DNA of 64,000 nucleotides from Arthrobacter alkaliphilus. GTDB lineage: Bacteria; Actinomycetota; Actinomycetes; Actinomycetales; Micrococcaceae. The notes beneath the pieces are model-generated. The model saw only the letters and a list, made by a program, of their open reading frames with translations. It did no database searches and was not told the origin of the DNA. How positions within the stretch are numbered: the first letter of the stretch is position 1; each line of letters begins with the position of its first letter. Shown one piece after another: positions 39,078-48,364 of the stretch. The stretch lies in the NCBI RefSeq assembly GCF_021483235.1, contig NZ_JAKEEC010000007.1:1-64000 (forward strand). Reading direction: 5' to 3'. The position numbers were made by a program, and so were the translations under genes.

Positions 39078-40429
39078 TGAATGTTGCGGCAACAGGGCTG
39101 TCCCGGCCCCCAGGAACGCGCCCTTCGTGGGTAATTTCCCTTCTGGCAGCTTCTGCGGCCCTGGCCCTTGGACTGGCCGGATGTTCCGCCCCCGTCGGCA
39201 ACGCCAGGCTTGCCTCGGTGACGCCGAGCGGCGACGGAGTCCTGCGCATCGGCGTCATCCTGGACAATTCCGGTAGTTCCGCCTTCCTCAACGAGTCCGA
39301 GTTGGCTGCCGCCAAATTGGCTGTCAAGCAAATCAACGATGCAGGCGGGTACAAGGGCCGTCCCGTCGAGTTGCTTCCGGCGTCCGCGGCCGGTGACGGC
39401 GGCAGTGCCGGCCAAGGCGCCAGCTCGGCGGCATTCACGGCAGATGCCGCGGAGCAAGCCAAGGCGTTGCTGGCGGCCCACGTTGACGTTGTGGTGGGGC
39501 CGACTGATTCCAGCCACGCGCCCGCGGCCATCGACGTGCTCACTCCCGCCCGGATTCCACTCATCTCGCCCGCGAACACGGCGTCGGGGCTGAGCAGCTA
39601 CAAGAACGGCGGGTTCTATTTCCGCACGTCGGCCGCCGATACAGCGCAGGGGAGCATCCTGGCGAAGCTTGCCCACGACGCCGGTGCCAAGAGGATTTCG
39701 GTCCTCCACGAAGCCGGAGATTACGGCACCCGCGTTTCGGGAGCGGTCGTGGATGCAGCCCGACGCCTCGGAATGGACGCCGTGTCCAACGCGGAGTTCG
39801 TGGCAGGCAAAGCAGCTCCTGCGGCGTCGGACATCAAGTCCGGCAGGCCGGACGCCGTCGTCGTGGTTGCCCGTGACGGCGCCCAAGGTGCCTTGGCTGA
39901 GCTCCTGAACGCAGGGCTGAGCGGCAAGAACCTGATTTTGAGCGACGGTGCAGTACGCCAATACGGAACCGCGCTCGGCGCCGGCGGCCTCAACGGCGCG
40001 CGGGGAATTCTTCCGGGCGTCTTCCCGAGCGCCGAGTTCCAAGCCGACCTCACGGCCGTCGACCCCAAACTCAAGGACACGACGTACGCCGCGGAGACCT
40101 ACGACGCCGTCACACTCGCCGCGGTTGCGGCCGCGACGGCGGGCGACGACGCCGGAGGCTCGATCGCGGCGTGGCTCACCACGGTGTCCGGCGGGGTGCG
40201 TCCGGCGTCGGGTGACGCGGCAACGAAGGAACGCACGTCCTGTGCTTCGTACAAGGATTGCCTTGAGGTGCTGAAGGGGGCGAAGGTTCCGGATTACGAG
40301 GGCCAGTCCGGCACCATCGGGTTCGACGCCAACGGAGACGTCACCTCGTCCAATTACATGGTCTTCACTTACGGAGCCGACAACACGGCGCGGGTGAGCG
40401 GCAAGGAAACCGCCTCCCGGACCCCGTGA
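39077..40429 (+). CDS. ABC-type substrate-binding lipoprotein (branched-chain amino-acid type)
   Basis: 450 residues from a GTG that shares a base with the csp stop. A lipoprotein signal (SLLAASAALALGLAGCSAP) leads into a periplasmic-binding type-1 fold: LRIGVILDNSGSSAFLNESE, then DVVVGPTDSSHAPAAIDVLT, and a later TYAAETYDAVTLAAVAA. This is like LivJ/UrtA/receptor proteins. No permease or ATPase genes are adjacent, so it may serve a distant transporter or act as a sensor. Substrate is unknown. Confidence 0.85.
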   Translation: MNVAATGLSRPPGTRPSWVISLLAASAALALGLAGCSAPVGNARLASVTPSGDGVLRIGVILDNSGSSAFLNESELAAAKLAVKQINDAGGYKGRPVELLPASAAGDGGSAGQGASSAAFTADAAEQAKALLAAHVDVVVGPTDSSHAPAAIDVLTPARIPLISPANTASGLSSYKNGGFYFRTSAADTAQGSILAKLAHDAGAKRISVLHEAGDYGTRVSGAVVDAARRLGMDAVSNAEFVAGKAAPAASDIKSGRPDAVVVVARDGAQGALAELLNAGLSGKNLILSDGAVRQYGTALGAGGLNGARGILPGVFPSAEFQADLTAVDPKLKDTTYAAETYDAVTLAAVAAATAGDDAGGSIAAWLTTVSGGVRPASGDAATKERTSCASYKDCLEVLKGAKVPDYEGQSGTIGFDANGDVTSSNYMVFTYGADNTARVSGKETASRTP

Positions 40430-40477
40430 TTCTTGCGCTACTGCTTGCACTCTCCTCGGGTGAGTGCTAATTATTGA

Positions 40478-40504
40478 TTAGCACTCTCAAGCACTGACTG
40501 CTAA
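40478..40504. promoter_or_regulatory. CIRCE operator ahead of groL
   Basis: TTAGCACTC, nine bases, then GACTGCTAA: the HrcA-binding CIRCE element with one mismatch in the right arm. An additional half-site GAGTGCTAA lies just upstream at 40462-40470. It predicts heat-inducible, HrcA-repressed expression of groL. The rest of the 174-base leader to groL shows no other clear feature. Confidence 0.93.
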
Positions 40505-42307
<1,803 letters not shown>

Positions 42308-42338
42308 GCCCCCCCTCGCTAGCTCACAGCTAAACACA

Positions 42339-42380
42339 CGACGGCGGTCCCCCGGGTGGGGGGGGCCGCCGTCGCGCTTT
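42339..42380 (+). terminator. Hairpin terminator after groL
   Basis: CGACGGCGG at 42339 pairs with CCGCCGTCG ending at 42375, with further CCCC/GGGG pairing inside, followed by CGCTTTAA. The T-tract is short, as usual in high-GC actinobacteria. Confidence 0.75.
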
Positions 42381-42385
42381 AACGA

Positions 42386-42500
42386 CGCCCGGTCACTTAT
42401 AGCGGGTCTTGGGCGGACGCCCGGTCACCTATGGCGGGTCTTGGGCGGACGCCCGGTCACCTATGGCGGGTTTCTTCCCGACGCCCGGTCACCTAAGGGC
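42386..42500. repeat. 32-bp tandem repeat, about 3.6 copies
   Basis: The unit starts ACGCCCGGTCACCTATGGCG and repeats at 42386, 42418, 42450 and 42482 (last one partial). Copies differ by a few bases. It fills the gap between the groL terminator and the RNase H gene. No spacers are present, so it is not CRISPR. Function unknown. Confidence 0.9.
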
Positions 42501-42550
42501 TTTGGCTGGACGGTCCGGGAGTGTCGGGGCGGTCTGGCAGGATGGAAACC

Positions 42551-43627
42551 ATGACGATTATTGCTGCCGCCGATGGTTCTGCCCTCGGCAATCCCGGGCC
42601 TGCGGGTTGGGCCTGGTACGTGAACGACTCGTGCTGGAGGGCCGGCGGGTGGCCGCATGGAACCAACAACCAGGGCGAGCTCATGGCTGTCTTGGACCTT
42701 TTCCGGTCCACGGCACATGTTCCCGATGAAGACCTGAGGATTCTCTGCGACAGCCAGTACGTCATCAATTGCATCACTAAGTGGATGCCGGGTTGGAAGC
42801 GCAAGGGCTGGCGCAAGGCGGACGGAAAGCCCGTCTTGAACGTCGATCTCCTCAAGGACATCGACCAGGCGATCATCGGCCGGAAGTACACGTTTGAGTG
42901 GGTCAAAGGCCACGCCGGCCACGACCTGAACGAGGCCGCAGACGAGCGCGCCCGTGCAGTCGCCACCGCGTTCCAGCTGGGAACGGCCGCCCCTAGCGGG
43001 CCAGGCTATCCCGGAGCCGGCGAGGCTGGGCCGTTAGTGCCCGGCACCCCACCGGCCGGCAGATCATCAGCCCGGGCTGTGCCTGCGGAGGCGCCCTCCC
43101 TTTTCGACGACGACCATGACGAGGCGGATTCCCCCGATGAAGACCTCACGTTGTTCGGTGGCCAAGACCTCTCGAGCGGTTCCTTGCCGACTGCGCCGGC
43201 TGAGTTCACGGAGCAAGAGGCGTTCATTGAGCCTACGTTGTTCGCGGGCGAAGACGAAGAAGCGGTGCTCGGCCAGGCTGGCGGGCGCACGGACGAGGAG
43301 ATGGTCATCCTCCTTGAAAAGGAGCTCCTGAGGCCCGATGTCAGGGGAGACCTTGGGCGTACGGGGATGCTGCTCCACCCGGAGTTCACCGAGATCGGCA
43401 GCTCAGGACGTATCTGGTCCCGCGAAGAACTCTTGATGGCGTTGGAGGGCGATCCGGGCGAAACCGCGGAAGTCGACATCATTTCCGCTGAGCGCCTCTC
43501 CAGCAATGCAATGCTGCTGAGTTATCGAAGTCATGGGCGAAACGGCCCGGCCTTGCGGAGTTCGATCTGGTTGCTCGACGACGGCCGCTGGCGGTTGCGC
43601 TTCCACCAGTCGACGCCGGAAAAGTAG
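42551..43627 (+). CDS. rnhA: RNase HI fused to a C-terminal DUF4440-like domain
   Basis: 358 residues. Residues 1-140 are RNase HI with the acidic catalytic set D8 (ADGS), E43 (QGEL), D67 (LCDS) and D131 (AADER), so it should cut RNA in RNA-DNA hybrids. An acidic low-complexity linker (about 145-245) contains DDDHDEADSPDEDLTLF. Residues about 250-358 resemble an NTF2-like DUF4440 domain (GMLLHPEFTEIGSSGRIWSR and WRLRFHQST). The fusion is unusual. The ATG at 42551 is chosen; 42542 is possible. Confidence 0.85.
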   Translation: MTIIAAADGSALGNPGPAGWAWYVNDSCWRAGGWPHGTNNQGELMAVLDLFRSTAHVPDEDLRILCDSQYVINCITKWMPGWKRKGWRKADGKPVLNVDLLKDIDQAIIGRKYTFEWVKGHAGHDLNEAADERARAVATAFQLGTAAPSGPGYPGAGEAGPLVPGTPPAGRSSARAVPAEAPSLFDDDHDEADSPDEDLTLFGGQDLSSGSLPTAPAEFTEQEAFIEPTLFAGEDEEAVLGQAGGRTDEEMVILLEKELLRPDVRGDLGRTGMLLHPEFTEIGSSGRIWSREELLMALEGDPGETAEVDIISAERLSSNAMLLSYRSHGRNGPALRSSIWLLDDGRWRLRFHQSTPEK

Positions 43628-43680
43628 CAGGGCGCGGGCGGGGAAACGACACGTATCCCCGCCGGCATCCCCACGTGTGT

Positions 43681-43971
43681 TTAGTAACTGAACCGCTGGG
43701 TGTTGCCTTGCTCGGTCTGGAGATAACTTGCTGCAGCGGAGGACAGCGCCAGATTAATGGATGCCAGGGAAGCCTCCACTTTGTTCTGGGTCAAGGTCCA
43801 TTCCGACACGAGGGCCTGGAAATTGTTGGCCGCTGATCCCTTCCACGTGGCTTGGAGCTCGTCCAGGCCGCGTTTCATCGTTTGGACGTCGGCGCTGATC
43901 CGATCCACGGTTGCTTTGACGTTGGCGGACTTGAGCTGGAGCTGTTCGGTATCGACGGAGATAACGCTCAT
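43681..43971 (-). CDS. WXG100 family (ESAT-6-like) protein
   Basis: 96 residues from the ATG at 43971 with AAAGG 9 bases upstream; the longer frame to 44052 is rejected. Two helices surround the W-x-G motif at residues 43-45 (ATWKGSAANNF), and the length is typical of the family. WXG100 proteins are secreted by type VII (ESX) systems as dimers. No EccC, partner or toxin gene is adjacent, so it is an orphan here. It ends in a short QRFSY tail. Confidence 0.88.
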   Translation of the reverse strand: MSVISVDTEQLQLKSANVKATVDRISADVQTMKRGLDELQATWKGSAANNFQALVSEWTLTQNKVEASLASINLALSSAAASYLQTEQGNTQRFSY

Positions 43972-44108
43972 GGGGCGTTGCCTTTCAATCAAGAGATGTC
44001 CGCAAGTGCGGCTGGCTTGTGGTCCACGCACCAAGCCTAGAAGCTGCCGCACGGCCCGGACGGAGCCGAGCCTCCCTATGTGGACAACTCGCTCGATCCA
44101 GCCAGGGG

Positions 44109-45590
44109 CTAGTCGGAGACCTCAGCCTCGGCGCTGCCCGCATCTTCCGGCACCTCGGAGAGGTCGTCCTGGAAGGGGAGGCTGACAACCAGGGTGGCCC
44201 CGCCGCCGTCGGTCTCTTCGACCCTGACTGTACCGCCGTGGGACCCCACGATTGCCGCGACAATCGCGAGGCCGAGCCCGCTGCCGCCCGTCTCCCGGGT
44301 ACGCGAAGTATCCGCCCGGTAGAAGCGCTCGAAAATCCGGGGCAGTTCCTCGGCCGGAATGCCGCTTCCGTGGTCCCGCACCTCGAGAACGGAGAACGGG
44401 CCGTCTGGCGTGTTCCGGACCCCGACGGCGACCTCAATCGGCGTTCCATCAGGGGTGTAGCGCAGGGCGTTCGCCACGAGGTTGCCCAGGACCTGCCGAA
44501 GTTTGGCCTCGTCACCCTGGACAGGGGCGGGAGCTGCCGGTCCGCCGTCGAGCCCGATGAGGGAAATCTTCCGCTCGCCCGACGTCGCGAGTGAGTCCAC
44601 GACGGCGTCGTTCGCCAGCAGGTGGAGGTCCACCGGCTTGAGCTGCAACGGCCGTTGTTCGTCCAGGCGGGCAAGCAGCAGCAGGTCTTCCACCATGGAT
44701 CCCATGCGCTTGGCCTCGCTTTCGATCCGGCCCATGGCCGTGGCCACGTCTTCCGGCGTGGCAAGGGCACCGTGGCGGTAAAGCTCAGAGAACCCGCGGA
44801 TCGTGACCAAGGGAGTGCGCAGCTCATGGGAGGCGTCGGCGGCGAACCGCCGCATCCTGGCCTCGGAGGCGGCACGCGCCGCAAATGACGATTCAATGTG
44901 GGCGAGCATGGCGTTGAGGGAGGCCCCCAAGCGGCCCACCTCAGTGACCGGATTCTCGATGTCGACACGGCGCGAGAGATCGCCGGCAGCGATCGCGGCA
45001 GCCGTCTTTTCAACGCGGGCGAGGGGGCGGAACGAACGTGCCACCGTCCATGTCGCGATGAAGAACGCCAGCACCAGGGTCAAGAGTCCGACGCCGACCA
45101 CTACGAGGGTTGCGTGCTCCATCACCCTGTCGACGGGGGAGAGCGGCAGGCCCACGATCACCACTGCGTTCTGCCCGGTCCGGTTGTCCACCACGTTGAC
45201 CGCCACGACCCGCCAATTGCCGCCCGCGGTGCCCCCCACCTGGAAGGGCGCGTAGTTGCGGTTCTTGGCTTCAGCCGGGGTGATGCTGGTGATGCTCGGC
45301 CGATCGGTCTTGCTCCCGCCGAACGGATAGGGCTGCTGGCCCTGGACGTAGAGCGTCAGGGAATAATCCGTGGGCACCGCCGGGCTCGCCTCAGACAGGT
45401 TGGCGAAAGATTGCTGCTGCTGGGCGATCTGGACAGCAGCCCTGAGCTTGTCATCCACTTGCCCTTGCAGGTAGCTCTTGACGAGCGTCAGCGTCCCGGC
45501 TCCCGTGGCGGCCAGGGCAAGAAGCAGCAGCCCCATGATGATGAAGACCAGCTGCGACCTGAGGGAGGCCGACTTCCAACGGTTGAACAA
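44109..45590 (-). CDS. Sensor histidine kinase
   Basis: 493 residues. TM1 is about 12-34, an extracytoplasmic sensor region about 35-158, TM2 about 160-182, and HAMP about 183-235. HisKA has the phosphate-accepting H255 in ADASHELRTPLV. The HATPase domain has the N, G1 and G2 boxes (NLVANALRYTPDG, DHGSGIP, GSGLGLAIV). Signal sensed is unknown. It follows the response regulator by 2 bases and phosphorylates it. Overall layout is like actinobacterial TrcS. Confidence 0.92.
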   Translation of the reverse strand: MFNRWKSASLRSQLVFIIMGLLLLALAATGAGTLTLVKSYLQGQVDDKLRAAVQIAQQQQSFANLSEASPAVPTDYSLTLYVQGQQPYPFGGSKTDRPSITSITPAEAKNRNYAPFQVGGTAGGNWRVVAVNVVDNRTGQNAVVIVGLPLSPVDRVMEHATLVVVGVGLLTLVLAFFIATWTVARSFRPLARVEKTAAAIAAGDLSRRVDIENPVTEVGRLGASLNAMLAHIESSFAARAASEARMRRFAADASHELRTPLVTIRGFSELYRHGALATPEDVATAMGRIESEAKRMGSMVEDLLLLARLDEQRPLQLKPVDLHLLANDAVVDSLATSGERKISLIGLDGGPAAPAPVQGDEAKLRQVLGNLVANALRYTPDGTPIEVAVGVRNTPDGPFSVLEVRDHGSGIPAEELPRIFERFYRADTSRTRETGGSGLGLAIVAAIVGSHGGTVRVEETDGGGATLVVSLPFQDDLSEVPEDAGSAEAEVSD

Positions 45591-45592
45591 GG

Positions 45593-46312
45593 TCAGCGCT
45601 TTTCGGCCGTCCGCAACACGTAACCGACGCCGCGCTTGGTCTGGATCAAGGCAGTGGCATCCGGGTCAATGTCCACTTTGCGCCGGAGGTAGGAAATGTA
45701 GGACTCCACGATCGAGGCGTCCCCGTTGAAGTCGTATTCCCAGACGTGGTCCAGGATCTGCGCCTTGGAAAGCACCCGGTTGGGGTTCAGCATGAGGTAG
45801 CGGAGCAGCTTGAACTCGGTGGGTGAGAGTTCGATGATGGTGCCGCCGCGGCGGACCTCGTGCGCGTCGTCGTCGAGCTCCAGGTCATCCACGCGGATGA
45901 CGGCGTCGTCGTCTTCCATTGGCTGCGTGCGGCGGAGTACGGCACGGATCCGCGCCACCACTTCATCAAGGCTGAAGGGCTTGGTGACGTAGTCGTCGCC
46001 GCCCACGGTCAGGCCCGTGACCTTGTCCTCCGTGTCATCCTTGGCAGTCAGGAACAGGACAGGGAAGTGCTTTCCTGCGGCCCGGAGGCGGCGGGTGACA
46101 GTGAACCCGTCCATGTCGGGGAGCATGACATCCAGGACCGCGAGGTCGGGGGCGTGAAGATCGGCGGCGGCGAGCGCTTCGCGGCCGTTCGACGCCGCAA
46201 CGACCTCAAAGCCGGCAAAGCGCAGCGAGGTGGAGAGCAGCTCACGGATGTTGGGTTCGTCGTCGACGACAAGGAGCTTGGCTTCGGGGCCGTTCTTTTT
46301 CATACCATTCAT
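45593..46312 (-). CDS. OmpR-family response regulator
   Basis: 239 residues. The receiver has acidic pocket DDE at 17-19, phospho-acceptor D61 (VLDVMLPDMDG), and the conserved lysine in VTKPFS. The winged-helix output domain ends SIVESYISYLRRKVD and RGVGYVLR. It is upstream of and co-directional with the sensor kinase, which will phosphorylate D61 to alter DNA binding. Organisation resembles TrcR/TrcS. Confidence 0.92.
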   Translation of the reverse strand: MNGMKKNGPEAKLLVVDDEPNIRELLSTSLRFAGFEVVAASNGREALAAADLHAPDLAVLDVMLPDMDGFTVTRRLRAAGKHFPVLFLTAKDDTEDKVTGLTVGGDDYVTKPFSLDEVVARIRAVLRRTQPMEDDDAVIRVDDLELDDDAHEVRRGGTIIELSPTEFKLLRYLMLNPNRVLSKAQILDHVWEYDFNGDASIVESYISYLRRKVDIDPDATALIQTKRGVGYVLRTAEKR

Positions 46313-46386
46313 GATGCTCCCAGTTTCTGGGAGCTGTCTGGATGCTTGTTGTGAGAATCATCGGGGTGTCGTGGCCGTCTGCCGGG

Positions 46387-47022
46387 CTAACTGCCGAGAG
46401 CCAGCCCGACGCCGAGCCCCACCATGGTGACGGCAATACCGCCGTCGAGAATCCGCCAGGATGCCGGCCGTGCGAAGAAGACCCGCAGGAATTTCGCGCC
46501 GAATCCGAGTGAACAAAACCATATGACACTGCCCAGCATGGCTCCGGCGCCGAACCACCACTGCAGCCCGGGCCCCTGCGCGTTCGCCACGGAGCCCAGA
46601 AGCAGCACGGTGTCCAGGTAGACGTGGGGGTTGAGCCATGTCAGTGCCGCGACAGTCGCCAGCGCCGCTGCCAGTCCGCTTCGACCGGCGCCCGAACGCC
46701 CGGGCGTGACGGGCACGAGCGCTTGCGGCTTGAGGATCCGTCGCGCCGCCATCACGCCGTATGTCACCAGGAATGCCGCCCCGACATAGCGGAGAACGAC
46801 GACGGCGGCGGGCGCCGCGGCGAGCAGCGCGCCGGTGCCGAGCACCCCGGCCGCGATGAGCACGGCGTCCGAGATGGCGCACACCGCCACGATAGCCCCG
46901 ATATGCTCGCCCCGGATTCCCTGCCGGAGGACGAAAGCGTTTTGAGCGCCAATGGCAACGATGAGGGCCAGGCCTGTGCCGAGGCCCAGGCCGGCAGCGT
47001 GGAAGACGTCGGGGGAGTCCAT
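46387..47022 (-). CDS. lysE: LysE/ArgO family amino-acid exporter
   Basis: 211 residues, about six membrane segments. LIVAIGAQNAFVLRQGIRGE near the start and LTWLNPHVYLDTVLLLG in the second half are LysE/ArgO signatures. It exports basic amino acids (Lys, Arg) when they accumulate. It is divergent from a LysG/ArgP-type activator with a 68-base shared promoter region. Confidence 0.9.
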   Translation of the reverse strand: MDSPDVFHAAGLGLGTGLALIVAIGAQNAFVLRQGIRGEHIGAIVAVCAISDAVLIAAGVLGTGALLAAAPAAVVVLRYVGAAFLVTYGVMAARRILKPQALVPVTPGRSGAGRSGLAAALATVAALTWLNPHVYLDTVLLLGSVANAQGPGLQWWFGAGAMLGSVIWFCSLGFGAKFLRVFFARPASWRILDGGIAVTMVGLGVGLALGS

Positions 47023-47064
47023 TCTTCGAGGCTATGGTTTGTGTTGAAATCAGTCCAGCTAAAT

Positions 47065-47085
47065 ATTCTTAGGCATCGTAAGATT
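47065..47085. promoter_or_regulatory. Candidate LysG binding site
   Basis: ATTCTTA and TAAGATT form an imperfect inverted repeat (6 of 7 paired) separated by 7 bases. It is AT-rich and lies just before the LysR gene in the shared promoter region. Assignment is by position and symmetry only. Confidence 0.4.
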
Positions 47086-47090
47086 CTCTT

Positions 47091-47999
47091 ATGCCTAGGT
47101 TCTCCACCGAGCAGTTGCACACCTTCGCCGCCGTGCTGAGGGAGGGCACGCTCGAGGCCGCGGCCCGCTCACTGAACATCACGCCGTCGGCGGTTTCCCA
47201 ACGCCTCAAAGCTCTGGAACAAGCGTCCGGCAGGGTATTGCTGCAGCGCAGCAATCCGGTCCAGGCCACGGAGTCGGGACATGTGCTGCTCAGGCTGGCG
47301 CGGCAGCTCGCCCAATTGGAGGCCGACGCCGAACTCGAACTGGGCCTGCCCGGCGAATCTCCAATGGTTTCGGTTCCGATCGTGGTCAATGCGGATTCGC
47401 TGTCCGTCTGGTTCCTTAGGGCCCTCACGAGGGTTCCCGCGGAGCTGAACGCCGTCTTTGACCTGCACCGGGACGACGAACAGCATTCCACGTCCATGCT
47501 GCGCGCCGGAACGGTCATGGCCGCTGTCACCGCGACTCCGGAGCCGGTTCAGGGCTGCCGGGTGGAACCGCTCGGCAGCATGCGATACCGCGCCGTAACC
47601 ACCCCGGAATTCCGGGCCCGGTGGCTTCCCGACGGTGTCGACGCCGCTTCGCTGCGAAGAGCCCCCGCCGTCGACTTCGACCGCAAGGACGAGTACCAGC
47701 ACCGCTTTTTGGAATTGCTGGGCGGGGCGACGCGTGGGATGGAGCCGGCAGGGCCGCGCCACTATGTTCCATCCAGCCAGGAGTTTGCCGAGGCCGTTCG
47801 TTTGGGGCTCGGCTGGGGACTGTTGCCGGAACCGCAATGCGCCCGGGATATCGCCGATGGGTTCCTGGTGGAACTCGCGCCGGAACGGCCCTTGGATGTT
47901 CCCCTGTACTGGCAGCGGTGGCGGACACCGTCGCGGATATTGGACGCAGTGTCCGCGGCGGTCCGGAGCACGGCCGCGGAGGTGCTGCGCACGGGCTGA
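47091..47999 (+). CDS. lysG: LysR-family regulator, LysG/ArgP type
   Basis: 302 residues. The N-terminal winged HTH is FAAVLREGTLEAAARSLNIT followed by PSAVSQRLKALEQASGRVLL. The effector domain contains GCRVEPLGSMRYRAVTTPEF, as in ArgP/IciA. It should activate the divergent lysE when lysine or arginine builds up, as in Corynebacterium. Confidence 0.9.
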   Translation: MPRFSTEQLHTFAAVLREGTLEAAARSLNITPSAVSQRLKALEQASGRVLLQRSNPVQATESGHVLLRLARQLAQLEADAELELGLPGESPMVSVPIVVNADSLSVWFLRALTRVPAELNAVFDLHRDDEQHSTSMLRAGTVMAAVTATPEPVQGCRVEPLGSMRYRAVTTPEFRARWLPDGVDAASLRRAPAVDFDRKDEYQHRFLELLGGATRGMEPAGPRHYVPSSQEFAEAVRLGLGWGLLPEPQCARDIADGFLVELAPERPLDVPLYWQRWRTPSRILDAVSAAVRSTAAEVLRTG

Positions 48000-48089
48000 C
48001 AGGCAGGCCAGGACCCGGGAGGCAGGCCAAAAGCCAACACGCCGCGGGCACAGTCCTGAAATGTCGGACCCCAGATTCACACTGGAACT

Positions 48090-48347
48090 ATGGAAAACAC
48101 ACAAGGCCAAAACCCGGAAATCCACAACCCTGAAATCCAAAACCTTGAAGTCCAAAACGTCGAATTCCACGTCAGCTACCTGGACACGCTCTCCGGACGC
48201 ATCGAGCACGAGGACTTCAGCGACCTCCCCGCAGCTGAACGGTTTGCCCACGCCCAGCTCAAGGACGAGGAGTCCTGGGCCGTCGTGGACGTCGTCGTAC
48301 TGCAGGAAACGCAGCACCAGGAGCGCTCACACCGGCTGGTTGCCTAG
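48090..48347 (+). CDS. Small hypothetical protein with 5-residue repeats
   Basis: 85 residues. Residues 8-27 are four NPEIH-like repeats encoded by 15-bp units (48111-48170). The remaining part (FHVSYLDTLSGRIEHEDFSD and ERFAHAQLKDEESWAVV) is acidic and has no recognised domain. No membrane segment or signal. It is convergent with the XPB helicase gene, 17 bases from its end. Coding status rests on an open frame with normal codon bias. Confidence 0.5.
   Translation: MENTQGQNPEIHNPEIQNLEVQNVEFHVSYLDTLSGRIEHEDFSDLPAAERFAHAQLKDEESWAVVDVVVLQETQHQERSHRLVA
48111..48170. repeat. Four 15-bp imperfect tandem repeats
   Basis: Units such as AACCCTGAAATCCAA repeat at 48111, 48126, 48141 and 48156 within the start of the small hypothetical gene, in frame. 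Codon third positions vary while the residues are similar. Confidence 0.75.
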
Positions 48348-48364
48348 CCTTGACATGACGCGCC

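Noticed and set aside
40462-40486. GAGTGCTAA...TTAGCACTC as the CIRCE element
   Set aside because: The arms are in the wrong order for CIRCE; the proper TTAGCACTC-N9-GACTGCTAA lies at 40478-40504.
42386-42500. Tandem repeats resembling a short CRISPR array
   Set aside because: The copies are directly adjacent with no unique spacers, and no cas gene is near.
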